From: a virus
Direction: 5' to 3' (one strand)
DNA length: 30,257 bases
Virus record (IMG/VR): IMGVR_UViG_3300021246_000073
Span: 1 to 30,257 of that record
The position numbers and the translations under genes were made by a program. The notes beneath the pieces were generated by a model. It saw only the letters and a program-made list of their open reading frames with translations. It made no database searches and was not told where the DNA came from. Position 1 is the stretch's first letter; each line of letters starts with the position of its first letter. Shown piece after piece: positions 7,335-15,565 of the stretch.

Positions 7335-8591
7335 ATGGCTGATACAACAGATAATATATCTATGGGTAATTTTTCTATCCAAGATACAATGGAAATGGGT
7401 ATGGGTAACCAAGAATTGTTAAACGATTTGTTTGAACCAGAGACTGCTTCTAGTAATCCTGAAGATGTCACTGCAATTATTAAAGAAGCTAATCCACCTG
7501 CTGCACCAGTTGCACCAGAAAAACCAAAAGGTAAAACAATAACACCTCTTGAAGATGATGCTGATGATAATGAAAAAAATCAAGCGTCTATTGCTAACTT
7601 TTTAGGTGATAACGATGACGATGATGATGAAGAAGAAGAAACTAAAAATGTTTCAACTAACGCAACACCAAAAGCAGAGACTAACGAAGATGGTGATGAT
7701 GACGATTCATCAAATACTACACAATTTACAGCTTTAGCAAATGATTTGTTTAAGCTTGGAGTTTTTAGTGAAGATGAAGATGATGAACCAATTTCTACAC
7801 CTGAACAATTCCTTCAAAAATTTGAAGCAGAAAAGAAAAAAGGTGCTTCAGAAATAGTTCAAAATTTCATTGGGCAATTTGGAGAAGATTATCAAAATGC
7901 ATTTGAAGCCATATTTGTAAAAGGAGCTGATCCTAAAGAGTATTTTAGTACATATAATAATGTGGTTGGTTTTGCTGAAATGGATCTTTCTCAAGAGAAT
8001 AACCAAATTGCAATAATGAAACAAGCTTTAGCTGATCAAGGATTTGATGCTGAAGATATAGATACAGAAGTTGAAAGACTTCAAAATTATGGTGATCTTG
8101 AAAGCGTAGCTGCAAAACATCATAAAGTGTTGGTTAAAAAAGAAGCTCAGAAGTTGAATCAATTAGAAGCACAAGCTCAAAGAGAGTTACAACAAAAACA
8201 AGCTATTAAAAATCAATACATAAACAATGTTCAAGGTATACTTGAAGATAGATTAAAAGCTAAAGAATTTGATGGCATTCCATTAAATCCAAAATTAGTA
8301 AATGAATTACAAGATTTCCTATTAGTAGATAAATGGAAAACACCATCTGGAGAAACACTTTCAGATTTTGATAGAACTATATTAGATTTAAAAAGACCAG
8401 AGAATCATGCCATGAAAGTTAAAGTGGGATTGCTTCTTAAAATCTTAGAAAAAGATCCAACATTATCTACTATACAAAAAAGTGGTGTGTCTAAAAAGAC
8501 AGATCAATTATTTGGAGAAGTTGCAAGACAAGTTACAAAAGCTAAATCGTCAACATCTGCTCCAGCAAATAAAAATTCGTGGTTTCAATAA
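7335..8591 (+). CDS. Scaffold-like acidic head protein
   Basis: This 418-residue, very acidic protein lies directly upstream of the major capsid gene, the usual place for a scaffolding protein. The N-terminal third is disordered and charged, with an Asp/Glu tract at about residues 92-104. The middle and C-terminal parts are helical: a long Gln/Glu/Ala coiled segment at about 270-300 (NQLEAQAQRELQQKQAIKNQ) and a basic Ser/Ala-rich end (VTKAKSSTSAPANKNSWFQ). An acidic body with a basic C-terminal tail is what scaffolds use to hold capsid subunits during prohead assembly. No protease motif is visible. Scaffold is an inference from position and composition. Confidence 0.7.
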   Translation: MADTTDNISMGNFSIQDTMEMGMGNQELLNDLFEPETASSNPEDVTAIIKEANPPAAPVAPEKPKGKTITPLEDDADDNEKNQASIANFLGDNDDDDDEEEETKNVSTNATPKAETNEDGDDDDSSNTTQFTALANDLFKLGVFSEDEDDEPISTPEQFLQKFEAEKKKGASEIVQNFIGQFGEDYQNAFEAIFVKGADPKEYFSTYNNVVGFAEMDLSQENNQIAIMKQALADQGFDAEDIDTEVERLQNYGDLESVAAKHHKVLVKKEAQKLNQLEAQAQRELQQKQAIKNQYINNVQGILEDRLKAKEFDGIPLNPKLVNELQDFLLVDKWKTPSGETLSDFDRTILDLKRPENHAMKVKVGLLLKILEKDPTLSTIQKSGVSKKTDQLFGEVARQVTKAKSSTSAPANKNSWFQ

Positions 8592-8626
8592 ACAAATAAA
8601 TAATTAATAACTAAAAGAATAATAAA

Positions 8627-10192
8627 ATGTCAATTCAAACAATTCCTGGGTTAACTGGTTTTACTTATGCAAGAGTAGCGTCTATGGACAAACGTGCTGT
8701 AGGAAAACTTACTGACTCAAATCACTTGGAGTCTTTTCACTCCACAGAGCCAGCTGACTATGATAAAAAAATCATCAGCTTATATACCCAAAGTTCATTG
8801 TATAGCAATGATTTCTTGGATATGATTAACAAGAGTACACCATTCTACATCGACAATAATAGCGATGCATGGAAATGGCAAATTGCTGTACCTTACAAGT
8901 TTCCTAAGATTATCGACATCCCTCAAAGTCTAACAGACATTATTGAAGGTACAGGTAAACCAGGTATTGATGGTCAAGAATTCCAATTAGTATTAGATAC
9001 TAATGAGTTCTCTAAAAATGCTATTGTATCTGTAGGTTCTCGTCAGTATGGTCCAAGATTTTATGTAATCAAAGATCCAACTCCTTGGAATGCTGGATTC
9101 TTATATACATTCAATCTAGTTACAGATAATCCAGTTGTAGATTTCGTAAGTAGCCAATTTTTACAAGTTGGTACTGAACTAGAATTAGTTGATGCTGCTA
9201 TTGGTGAATTTGACCAAGACTTATTAGGATTACCAAGATTGGGTGAGCAAATCACTATGTTCGAATCATTAGGTTCTGCATATGGATATGAGCACAAAAT
9301 CACAGAATGGGCTGATGACAAAATGATGAAAGATGCTTCAGGTAAAGCTCTTGATATCTTAGTATATGCTCCACAAAGACGTAACCAATTACCTTTAACT
9401 CGTAATGATGTTAAATGGGAACCATTCATTGAGTTCTGGATGCGTAAATCTATGTTAGAATTAAAAGTTAAACGTATGATTTGGGCTAAACCAGGTACAG
9501 TTAAAACTGGTGGTGGTAAACAAGAATTGAAACGTACATCTGCTGGTGTTTATCACAGAATGCGTAACAATGGTAACTTAGTACAATATAATAGAGGAGA
9601 ATTCTCTGCTAACTTAATTCGTTCAGTATTTGGAGATCTTTTCTACAGAAGAGTGGATGTTAAAGACAGAAGAGTTAAAATGTACACTAACGAAGCTGGA
9701 TTCGATGTATTCCAACAAGCTTTGAAAAATGATGCATTGAATTCTGGTCTTACATTTATGGCAGATTCTGGAAACAGATATATGCAAGGTGAAGGACAAC
9801 ACATCACTTACAACTTTGCATTTGATGCAATGGTTACACGTGAGACTGGTCGTGTTGAATTAATTCACTTAAAAGAATTAGATTTACCACAATCTAACTT
9901 AGAGTTTGGACAAAACAAAAAATCTACTCCAGTATTCATGGTGTTTGACGTTTCTCCAATGTCTGATGGTTCAATGGTAAACAACATTAGAGAGGTACGT
10001 ATGAAAGGTGCACCTTCTATGACTTGGGGATACATTGATGGTACTCGTCACCACTTAGGTTTTGCTAAGTCTCAAGGTATGAGTTCAGCTAACAAATTCC
10101 CAGGATACGAAATCTGGATGAAAGACAGATGTGACGTATTCATTGAGGATCTTTCAAGAACTGTGTTGATTGAAGAAATCCCACAATTCTAA
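8627..10192 (+). CDS. Major capsid protein (HK97-type, crAss-like)
   Basis: This 521-residue protein builds the icosahedral shell. It follows the scaffold-like gene, has the expected size for a crAss-like major capsid protein, and begins MSIQTIPGLTGFTYARVASM without a membrane segment. Beta-rich stretches dominate, with a long central segment (about 270-290, FIEFWMRKSMLELKVKRMIW) consistent with the spine helix of the HK97 fold. Arginine is often encoded by CGT, whereas other genes here mostly use AGA, which fits very high expression. The leader is AATAATAAAATG without a Shine-Dalgarno. A structured RNA-like segment follows the stop. Assignment rests on context, size and codon use; I did not see a diagnostic short motif. 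Confidence 0.85.
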   Translation: MSIQTIPGLTGFTYARVASMDKRAVGKLTDSNHLESFHSTEPADYDKKIISLYTQSSLYSNDFLDMINKSTPFYIDNNSDAWKWQIAVPYKFPKIIDIPQSLTDIIEGTGKPGIDGQEFQLVLDTNEFSKNAIVSVGSRQYGPRFYVIKDPTPWNAGFLYTFNLVTDNPVVDFVSSQFLQVGTELELVDAAIGEFDQDLLGLPRLGEQITMFESLGSAYGYEHKITEWADDKMMKDASGKALDILVYAPQRRNQLPLTRNDVKWEPFIEFWMRKSMLELKVKRMIWAKPGTVKTGGGKQELKRTSAGVYHRMRNNGNLVQYNRGEFSANLIRSVFGDLFYRRVDVKDRRVKMYTNEAGFDVFQQALKNDALNSGLTFMADSGNRYMQGEGQHITYNFAFDAMVTRETGRVELIHLKELDLPQSNLEFGQNKKSTPVFMVFDVSPMSDGSMVNNIREVRMKGAPSMTWGYIDGTRHHLGFAKSQGMSSANKFPGYEIWMKDRCDVFIEDLSRTVLIEEIPQF

Positions 10193-10202
10193 TAAACATC
10201 AG

Positions 10203-10322
10203 CCTATTCAGGCGACAATAGGAAAAGAATTCCCCTCATCCTCCCAGAGGGGAACCTTTTCAAAAGAGTGATGAATATAGACCACATGTTTATATTGCAT
10301 TCCTTTCGATAGGACCACTCTT
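10203..10322 (+). ncRNA. Structured intergenic RNA element after the capsid gene
   Basis: Three consecutive foldable units fill the gap after the capsid stop. The first is a 6-bp hairpin, CCTATT at 10203-10208 with AATAGG at 10217-10222. An alternative pairing, GCCT/AGGC, exists at 10202-10205/10210-10213. The second is an 8-bp hairpin, TTCCCCTC at 10230-10237 with GAGGGGAA at 10247-10254. The third is a three-way junction closed by AAGAGTG at 10264-10270 and CACTCTT at 10316-10322. Inside it are a 9-bp arm with one bulge (10271-10279 with 10291-10300) and a short TCCT/AGGA hairpin (10301-10304 with 10311-10314). No good U-tract follows the strong hairpin, so a plain terminator is unlikely. 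It could be a processed leader, an RNA-stability element or a small RNA. The pairing is seen; the function is unknown. Confidence 0.5.
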
Positions 10323-10356
10323 CAAATTATAAACCAATTATTAATTAAACTACATT

Positions 10357-11328
10357 ATGGGCAAGTTAGGCAAAATTTCTACAATCAAGAAAGACTATTC
10401 AAATAATACACAATTGCAGACAATGCAAAGTGAGCTTTCAAGAAACAACATGACAAGAATTCCTGGTACAGGAGTTTTCAAATATCCTTATAAGGAATTA
10501 GATGGTCAGTACAGAACAGGGTTAGATCCAAATGCTTCTTATATTAAGAGAATTTCAGATCCAACAGAAAGAGAAATGGAGATGGAAAGAGTTACAAAAC
10601 TTCGTGAGAAGTTAGAATCTGCATTAGGAGATATTGACCTTGGACCAAGATCTAAATTTTGGAACTATGGATTATCTACTTCTACAGATGATGTTACTCA
10701 CGTACAATCTGTAAAATTATTAGATGGAGATAACTATTTTGATCTTAGCGTTCCTTTTCAGGAATTAGCATTTTCATGGTTAAGAGTTCATCCAACTATT
10801 GCAAGTTCTTATCAAGCTTGGGAAAGAGGTGAATATGCTGCAGATATACAATTCTACGTTGTTGATGAAGACATTGAAAGTGGAATAGTATTTAAGAAAA
10901 AACAATTGATTAATAAAGCAATTGTTAAGTTTGATTCTATGACTCCTGAGAAAAAACGTAAAGTTGCAAGACTTTTAGGACTTCCAGTTACAGAAGATAC
11001 TAAAGAAGAGATTGTATATAATCAAGTAGATAACATGTTAAAACAATCAGAATTCAAATCTGGATCATTCCAAGGTTTAAATCCTGTTGAAGTATTTAAC
11101 AGATTTGCTGATATGAAAGAAAACTTGTTACATATTAAAGATTTAGTTAAACAAGCAATTAATCATTCTGTATATAGAATCAAACCAACTGGTAAGGTTT
11201 ATGAAGGAGATTATGAAATTGCTTCAGATGAGGAAGCATTAGTTAAATTCCTTGCAGATGATGATAATCAAGAAGATTTAATTGTTCTTGAACAAAAATT
11301 AAAAACAAAAAAAATAGCTGCTGTATAA
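10357..11328 (+). CDS. Putative head or neck structural protein, 323 aa
   Basis: I do not recognise a named family. The protein is soluble, with a basic N-terminus (MGKLGKISTIKKDY) and conserved-looking central segments rich in aromatic residues (GPRSKFWNYGLS at about 97-108, FSWLRVHPTIASSYQAWERGEYAADIQFYV at 143-172). Acidic helices near the C-terminus are followed by a basic tail, KLKTKKIAAV. Residues about 198-225 (KKRKVARLLGLPVTEDTKEEI) look helix-rich. It sits between capsid and connector genes, so an auxiliary capsid or neck role is likely. Its leader repeats the TAAACCAAT and AACTACATTATGG segments of the scaffold gene leader. The specific role is not known. Confidence 0.7.
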   Translation: MGKLGKISTIKKDYSNNTQLQTMQSELSRNNMTRIPGTGVFKYPYKELDGQYRTGLDPNASYIKRISDPTEREMEMERVTKLREKLESALGDIDLGPRSKFWNYGLSTSTDDVTHVQSVKLLDGDNYFDLSVPFQELAFSWLRVHPTIASSYQAWERGEYAADIQFYVVDEDIESGIVFKKKQLINKAIVKFDSMTPEKKRKVARLLGLPVTEDTKEEIVYNQVDNMLKQSEFKSGSFQGLNPVEVFNRFADMKENLLHIKDLVKQAINHSVYRIKPTGKVYEGDYEIASDEEALVKFLADDDNQEDLIVLEQKLKTKKIAAV

Positions 11329-11352
11329 CATAGTATCTAAAAAACATAAAAA

Positions 11353-12084
11353 ATGATTCAAGTAGATAGTTTATTATATAAGATTGATCAAAGACTAAAT
11401 AAGCTATCTACTAATGAACATCAACAGATTCAGCTTGAAGATAAGATCTTGGCTCTTAATGAAGCTCAGATTAAATTGATAAAGCAAAAGATTGATAACA
11501 TTAGTACTGTTAGCCAAATGGGTCTTGATTCATTTAAAAAACGTTACGAAGATTTACAAAGTCTTGTAATAGCGTACGATGATGGGCAACTTCCATTAAC
11601 ATTAAAAAATGCAGAATTAAATCAATGGAAAGCAAATATTCATGATCTAGTTCCAAAATATATGTTCTATGTAGATTCATATGTTTTAGCTGATAAAGGA
11701 AGATGTAAGGATAGAAAGATTTGGATTAATAGAGATCTTGCAAAGCATGGTGATTTACAATTCATTTTGAATAACACACATTACAAACCAAGCTTTGAAT
11801 ATCAAGAAACATTTAACTTTCTTGCTTCAGATGAAATAAGTATATTTACAGATGGAACATTTATTCCTAAGAATATAAATATATCATATATGAGATACCC
11901 TGTGTATATAAATAAAGCAGGTTATATAATGTTCGATGGACAACCATCCTTTGATCAAGATTGTGAATTAGAAACATATCTAGAAGATGAATTGTTAGAT
12001 TTAACAGTACAAAATCTAGCAATGTATACAGAGAATCAATCTGCTGTTCAAAATGCAGCATATAGGATTCAAACAAACGAGTAA
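11353..12084 (+). CDS. Putative connector/ring protein
   Basis: This 243-residue protein has an N-terminal coiled-coil (residues about 1-60, with LNKLSTNEHQQIQLEDKILAL). The globular C-terminal part contains NISYMRYPVYINKAGYIMFDGQPS (about 175-198) followed by acidic residues and a final helix (LEDELLDLTVQNLAMY). The pattern of a beta-strand with Tyr-x-Arg-Tyr-Pro, a short 'x-G-Q-P-S' turn and an acidic helix recurs in Bacteroidota phage head-tail connector proteins that I know of. The two ring proteins further right end in a similar strand-then-helix arrangement. It probably sits below the portal as an adaptor or ring. Assignment is moderate and based on pattern and position. Confidence 0.55.
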   Translation: MIQVDSLLYKIDQRLNKLSTNEHQQIQLEDKILALNEAQIKLIKQKIDNISTVSQMGLDSFKKRYEDLQSLVIAYDDGQLPLTLKNAELNQWKANIHDLVPKYMFYVDSYVLADKGRCKDRKIWINRDLAKHGDLQFILNNTHYKPSFEYQETFNFLASDEISIFTDGTFIPKNINISYMRYPVYINKAGYIMFDGQPSFDQDCELETYLEDELLDLTVQNLAMYTENQSAVQNAAYRIQTNE

Positions 12085-12109
12085 ATTTTTAACTTAATAA
12101 ATAAATAAA

Positions 12110-13243
12110 ATGGCAGATTTTTCATTAACTACGTTATTCGTAGTTCCCAGTGGCGTTAACATCGCTAGTCCTGGTACATTAACACAAGATCTTAATGGAA
12201 ACATTGGTGAAGTAGGATTTTTTAATCCAAATTATGTAGCTGTAAATGATACAACTATTGATAACTTTCCTTATTTCTATGTAGCACAAGGTAGAATTAA
12301 CACTTATCTTCAAGGAACAAAACGTTCTGACAAGATTGCAGGTTGCCTTAGTGGTACTTGCAAATCAAATGTAATTGAAGCTTACAAAGTAGAAGGATGT
12401 CCAACTCCAGTAAATCAAATTACTCAAGTTAGTGACTGGAATGTTCGTTGTGGTGATGTTGTTACATTAACACTAAGAGGATTCTCTTCTTATCTTAACA
12501 CATTGTATTTCAATGGATTCACACGTTCAGTAACTGTACAAGCACCTTGTTGTGATTGTGGTGGTGACCCATGTGATACTGTTGATACAAATGCATTAAT
12601 CAATCAGTTTATTGCTAAATTAGAAGCACAAGCTCCTGGTAATAATCCTGACAACATTCACTTAACTCAGTTCTATACATTTACAAATGTAGGTGGAACT
12701 ATTTTACAAATTGAAGGAAAACCATTAACTGCATATGGACAACCATGTGACGTTGCTGCATTCCCATTCGAGTTTGATAGACTTTGGTTTAGAACTTTTG
12801 TATACAGTGGTCCTGCAACTACAGCTGACTTTATTGTTGCTGATAATTGTAACATTGTTGCTGAAGCAGTAATTACACAAGAATCTAACTTTGCTAGAGG
12901 ATTGTCTACAGAAATTGCTCAATTAGAGAAAAACTTCTATAGCTACCAAGCAGGTTACTTGAAACATTTATACAGAATAGCTGGTTACAATGGTAACTTC
13001 GAAAGCTGGGTTACTCCTGGTGCTACTTATGATACTTACTACATTAAATTTAATGAGTATGGTAAAGGTGCTTACAACTGGGGTGATTACATCACAGAAG
13101 ACTCTACAGTAATTATAGCTGCTGTTTCTGGTTCAAATGAATCTGATGATGTAAATGATATTTTAGCTGCTGCACTTGGAGATGAGTTCTTCACTTCATC
13201 TGGAGATTGTATCACTACTACATCTACTACTACTGGAGCATAA
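12110..13243 (+). CDS. Abundant-type virion protein of unknown fold
   Basis: This 377-residue protein starts MADFSLTTLFVVPSGVN. It is beta-rich, with a cysteine-dense centre (CLSGTCKSN, then APCCDCGGDPCD, about residues 77-160) and a C-terminal Ser/Thr tail (ITTTSTTTGA). It uses CGT arginine and C-ending codons more than most neighbours, as the capsid gene does, which suggests high output. A strong intrinsic terminator follows it. The gene order and the absence of any tape-measure gene argue against a contractile or long tail tube. A head decoration or fibre, or other abundant virion component, is more likely. The protein resembles, from memory, proteins of uncultured aquatic phages without assigned function. 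The role is not known. Confidence 0.7.
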   Translation: MADFSLTTLFVVPSGVNIASPGTLTQDLNGNIGEVGFFNPNYVAVNDTTIDNFPYFYVAQGRINTYLQGTKRSDKIAGCLSGTCKSNVIEAYKVEGCPTPVNQITQVSDWNVRCGDVVTLTLRGFSSYLNTLYFNGFTRSVTVQAPCCDCGGDPCDTVDTNALINQFIAKLEAQAPGNNPDNIHLTQFYTFTNVGGTILQIEGKPLTAYGQPCDVAAFPFEFDRLWFRTFVYSGPATTADFIVADNCNIVAEAVITQESNFARGLSTEIAQLEKNFYSYQAGYLKHLYRIAGYNGNFESWVTPGATYDTYYIKFNEYGKGAYNWGDYITEDSTVIIAAVSGSNESDDVNDILAAALGDEFFTSSGDCITTTSTTTGA

Positions 13244-13266
13244 TTAGTAGAATAATATTAACTATT

Positions 13267-13299
13267 AAAGGGAAGGAGATAAACTCCCTTCCCTTTTTT
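13267..13299 (+). terminator. Intrinsic terminator after the 377-aa virion gene
   Basis: A 10-bp stem (AAAGGGAAGG at 13267-13276 with CCTTCCCTTT at 13287-13296) is extended by two further pairs with one bulged C. The upper arm closes on ATAAA, and a run of T follows to 13299. It lies 24 bases after the preceding TAA and just before the next start at 13316, so the fibre cassette is at least partly separated from the capsid genes. Confidence 0.85.
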
Positions 13300-13315
13300 A
13301 TTAAAATAAAATAAT

Positions 13316-13888
13316 ATGCCATCATTAAACTTAGATATTTTAGTAGTTCCTACGTATAACACATTAACTCTTGGAGTTATTGATGCTTCTACATATCCAA
13401 CTACTCCCCCTTCTGTAACATCTCCAACAATAGAGATAACTCCTCCTGGATTTAATGTTGCAATTATTCCTTTTGATGTTGATAATTTTAATATCTTTAC
13501 ATCAGCAAATTTAGGAATTTCATCAGCAGGGACTAGTCAACCTCTTCCTGATGGTGTATATCACTTAAGATATTCCATTGCACCTGCATATGCAAACTTT
13601 GTAGAAAAATCTATAATGCGTACAGATCAAATTCAAGAAAGATTTGATGAAGCATTTATGAGACTTGATATGATGGAATGTGATAGTGCAATTAAAACAC
13701 AATCTAAAGTGGAACTAAATTCCATATATTTCTTTATTCAGGGAGCAATTGCAGCAGCTAATAACTGTGCAATAGTAAATGCAAATAAACTATATAATCA
13801 AGCAGATAGAGCATTAACAGCTTTCATAAAAAATAATTGTGGATGTTCTGGTAATAATTATATAAACAACTTTAATATTATTAAATAA
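13316..13888 (+). CDS. Conserved structural protein, 190 aa
   Basis: The protein starts MPSLNLDILVVPTYNTLTLGVIDAST and has two parts. The N-terminal half, residues 1-105, is beta-rich and Pro/Thr-rich (TPPSVTSPTIEITPPGFN) and resembles an Ig-like or fibre-attachment fold. The C-terminal half is helical (RFDEAFMRLDMMECDSAIKTQS, then ELNSIYFFIQGAIAAANNCAIVNANKLYNQADRAL) and ends in a Cys-containing tail (NNCGCSGNNY). No enzymatic motif is present. It is the first gene after a terminator and the head of the fibre cassette. It is probably a virion protein that carries or organises fibres; similar ORFs with this exact style occur, to my memory, in uncultured aquatic phages. Confidence 0.75.
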   Translation: MPSLNLDILVVPTYNTLTLGVIDASTYPTTPPSVTSPTIEITPPGFNVAIIPFDVDNFNIFTSANLGISSAGTSQPLPDGVYHLRYSIAPAYANFVEKSIMRTDQIQERFDEAFMRLDMMECDSAIKTQSKVELNSIYFFIQGAIAAANNCAIVNANKLYNQADRALTAFIKNNCGCSGNNYINNFNIIK

Positions 13889-13889
13889 A

Positions 13890-14009
13890 ATGGCAAATTG
13901 TAGAACTTGTGGTGCTAACGTTGGTTGTGGTTGTCAATTAAGAGATGGCTTGTGTGCAGCTTGTCGTGCTGCTGCATCAAAAGCATTAAAATTTTTTAGA
14001 TTATGTTAA
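13890..14009 (+). CDS. Cys-rich 39-residue microprotein
   Basis: The reading frame gives 39 residues with cysteines at 4, 7, 13, 15, 22, 25 and 39, in the order CRTC, CGC, CAAC, with a C-terminal FFRLC. The CxxC...CxC...CxxC layout fits a small zinc-binding knuckle or a disulfide-tied peptide. The start follows one base after the preceding stop, in the leader AAATAAAATGG used by other starts here. The end overlaps the next start by seven bases (ATGTTAA). Spacing and leader make it a real gene in the fibre operon. The function is unknown; a small assembly chaperone or structural cement is a guess. Confidence 0.72.
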   Translation: MANCRTCGANVGCGCQLRDGLCAACRAAASKALKFFRLC

Positions 14010-14335
14010 CACCTAGATTAACTAATTGTGCACAATGTGAAGATATATGTTCATTAATTGAAAGCATAGACTGCAAGGTTGCAGAGATGAGTGTTAGCTT
14101 ATACAACAATGTTGTATTTATGCTAAACAAATCTTTCAACCATGAAGTACTTTCTGATTTATTGAACTATAAACGCATATTGCAATATAAGGTTTGTAAC
14201 CCAAATTACGCAGGCCATTTCACTGTGAATATGATTGCTAGTAAAGTGAGAAGATTTACATCTGGATGTATCAAAGATTGTAGCTGTCGTACTTCTGGTA
14301 CAGGAATTACAACAACATCTACAACAACAATATAA
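14003..14335 (+). CDS. Small fibre-cassette protein with Thr-rich tail
   Basis: A 110-residue protein with seven or more cysteines, including CAQCEDIC near the N-terminus and CIKDCSC near residue 92, separated by a helical body (SLYNNVVFMLNKSFNHEVLSDLLNYKRIL). It ends in a Thr/Ser tail (GITTTSTTTI) immediately before the stop, like several neighbours. The start overlaps the stop of the microprotein gene, so translation is coupled. No domain is recognised. It belongs to the fibre cassette by position and tail style. Function is unknown, though a structural role is most likely. Confidence 0.7.
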   Translation: MLTPRLTNCAQCEDICSLIESIDCKVAEMSVSLYNNVVFMLNKSFNHEVLSDLLNYKRILQYKVCNPNYAGHFTVNMIASKVRRFTSGCIKDCSCRTSGTGITTTSTTTI

Positions 14336-14356
14336 ATAAAATAAACATAATATAAC

Positions 14357-15559
14357 ATGTCTTGTACAAATTGCTTTAATGGATGTGCTGAAACTGTCTC
14401 AGATCAGTGCGTAAAATATACAGGAATAGATGTTCCTGCTCTTGGTATTTCAACTGGTGATACTTTACTTACTGTTGAAAATGCAATTACAAACTTTCTT
14501 GTTCCAGCAATAAATGGTACAGGAATAAAACCTATTATAGATCCTAACATTATATGTAACATTGTAAAAAGTTATCTTCCTTCTTGTACTACATGTACAG
14601 GATTTACATTGAACGAAATACTTACAGCTATTGTAAAGACAGTGTGTGATCTTCAAGATCAAATAGATGATATTGATGCAACGCTTGCTACATTAAATGC
14701 TAATTATACAATACCAGTAGGACCTTCTCCAACATTTACACCATGTTTATCAGATGTTACAGCTTCTTCAGATACACATGATATTTTACAAGCTACTATA
14801 AATAAACTTTGTTCTTTAAATACAGCATTTAGTGCATTAGTTTCACAATTGAATGCAACTAATGTAACATCATTAAATGTAAATACATATATTTCTAACT
14901 ATTTAGCCAGTCAACCTTCAACTAATTCAGCTAGTGCTAGAATGGTTCCTTTTTGTCCTATTCCTTATTATGGACCATTATCTGGTTATCCAACTGCAAG
15001 CGATAGTCTTAGTTTAACAGGTCCAGGTATAGGATATTGGGCTAAGGTATATTTATGTAATGGTTTAAATAATACACCAGACTTAAGAGGAAGAGCTGTT
15101 GTTGGAACTACAGTTATGGGAAATAATACTTTTCCATCACAAACAAATCCTTGTGGATCATGTACAACATGTAGTAATCCATTATATGACTTAGGAACTA
15201 TAAAAGGAGATAATTGTATTACTCTTACAGTGCCTCAATTACCAAACCATACACACTTAAATACTGTTGGCACTGTTTTAACAGATCCTGAACATACACA
15301 TCTTTATACTGATGATATGAATGCAGAAGGTAAATACCCTTCTGTTTCACCTGGATTTCCAGTAGTACAACCAGCATATACACAAACAAGTAATGCATCT
15401 GGAACAGGAGATGGTGGTGGAAAAGTATATAAAACTGCTAGTTCACCTACAGGAATTACAGTAGTAACAACAATTACAAATGCTGCTACTGGTAGTGGAG
15501 ATGCTCATACTAACATTCAACCTGTAATAGCTCTTCATTATATAATGTACAAACCTTAA
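14357..15559 (+). CDS. Tail-collar-domain fibre protein
   Basis: A 400-residue fibre. The N-terminal half is Cys-rich (MSCTNCFNGCAETVSDQC) with a short coiled segment (LQDQIDDIDATL) and likely anchors it to the particle. The C-terminal part is a phage tail-collar domain, with WAKVYLCNGLNNTPDLRGRAVVG at about 226-248. It continues VPQLPNHTHLN and finally NIQPVIALHYIMYKP. The TPDLRGR and PNHTH segments and the QPVIALHYIMYK end are hallmarks of this family, in which histidines often bind metal ions in trimeric fibre tips. It probably acts at the virion surface in host recognition or fibre assembly. The next gene starts six bases after its stop. Confidence 0.85.
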   Translation: MSCTNCFNGCAETVSDQCVKYTGIDVPALGISTGDTLLTVENAITNFLVPAINGTGIKPIIDPNIICNIVKSYLPSCTTCTGFTLNEILTAIVKTVCDLQDQIDDIDATLATLNANYTIPVGPSPTFTPCLSDVTASSDTHDILQATINKLCSLNTAFSALVSQLNATNVTSLNVNTYISNYLASQPSTNSASARMVPFCPIPYYGPLSGYPTASDSLSLTGPGIGYWAKVYLCNGLNNTPDLRGRAVVGTTVMGNNTFPSQTNPCGSCTTCSNPLYDLGTIKGDNCITLTVPQLPNHTHLNTVGTVLTDPEHTHLYTDDMNAEGKYPSVSPGFPVVQPAYTQTSNASGTGDGGGKVYKTASSPTGITVVTTITNAATGSGDAHTNIQPVIALHYIMYKP

Positions 15560-15565
15560 TTAGAT

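Noticed and set aside
10264-10322. Hammerhead-type self-cleaving RNA
   Set aside because: The three-way junction contains TGATGA in one strand, but the required GAAA and cleavage-site positions in the other junction strands are missing.
15000-15559. Diversity-generating retroelement target in the collar domain
   Set aside because: Collar-domain fibres are common targets, but no reverse transcriptase gene or template repeat occurs in the window and no adenine-variable tract was recognised.
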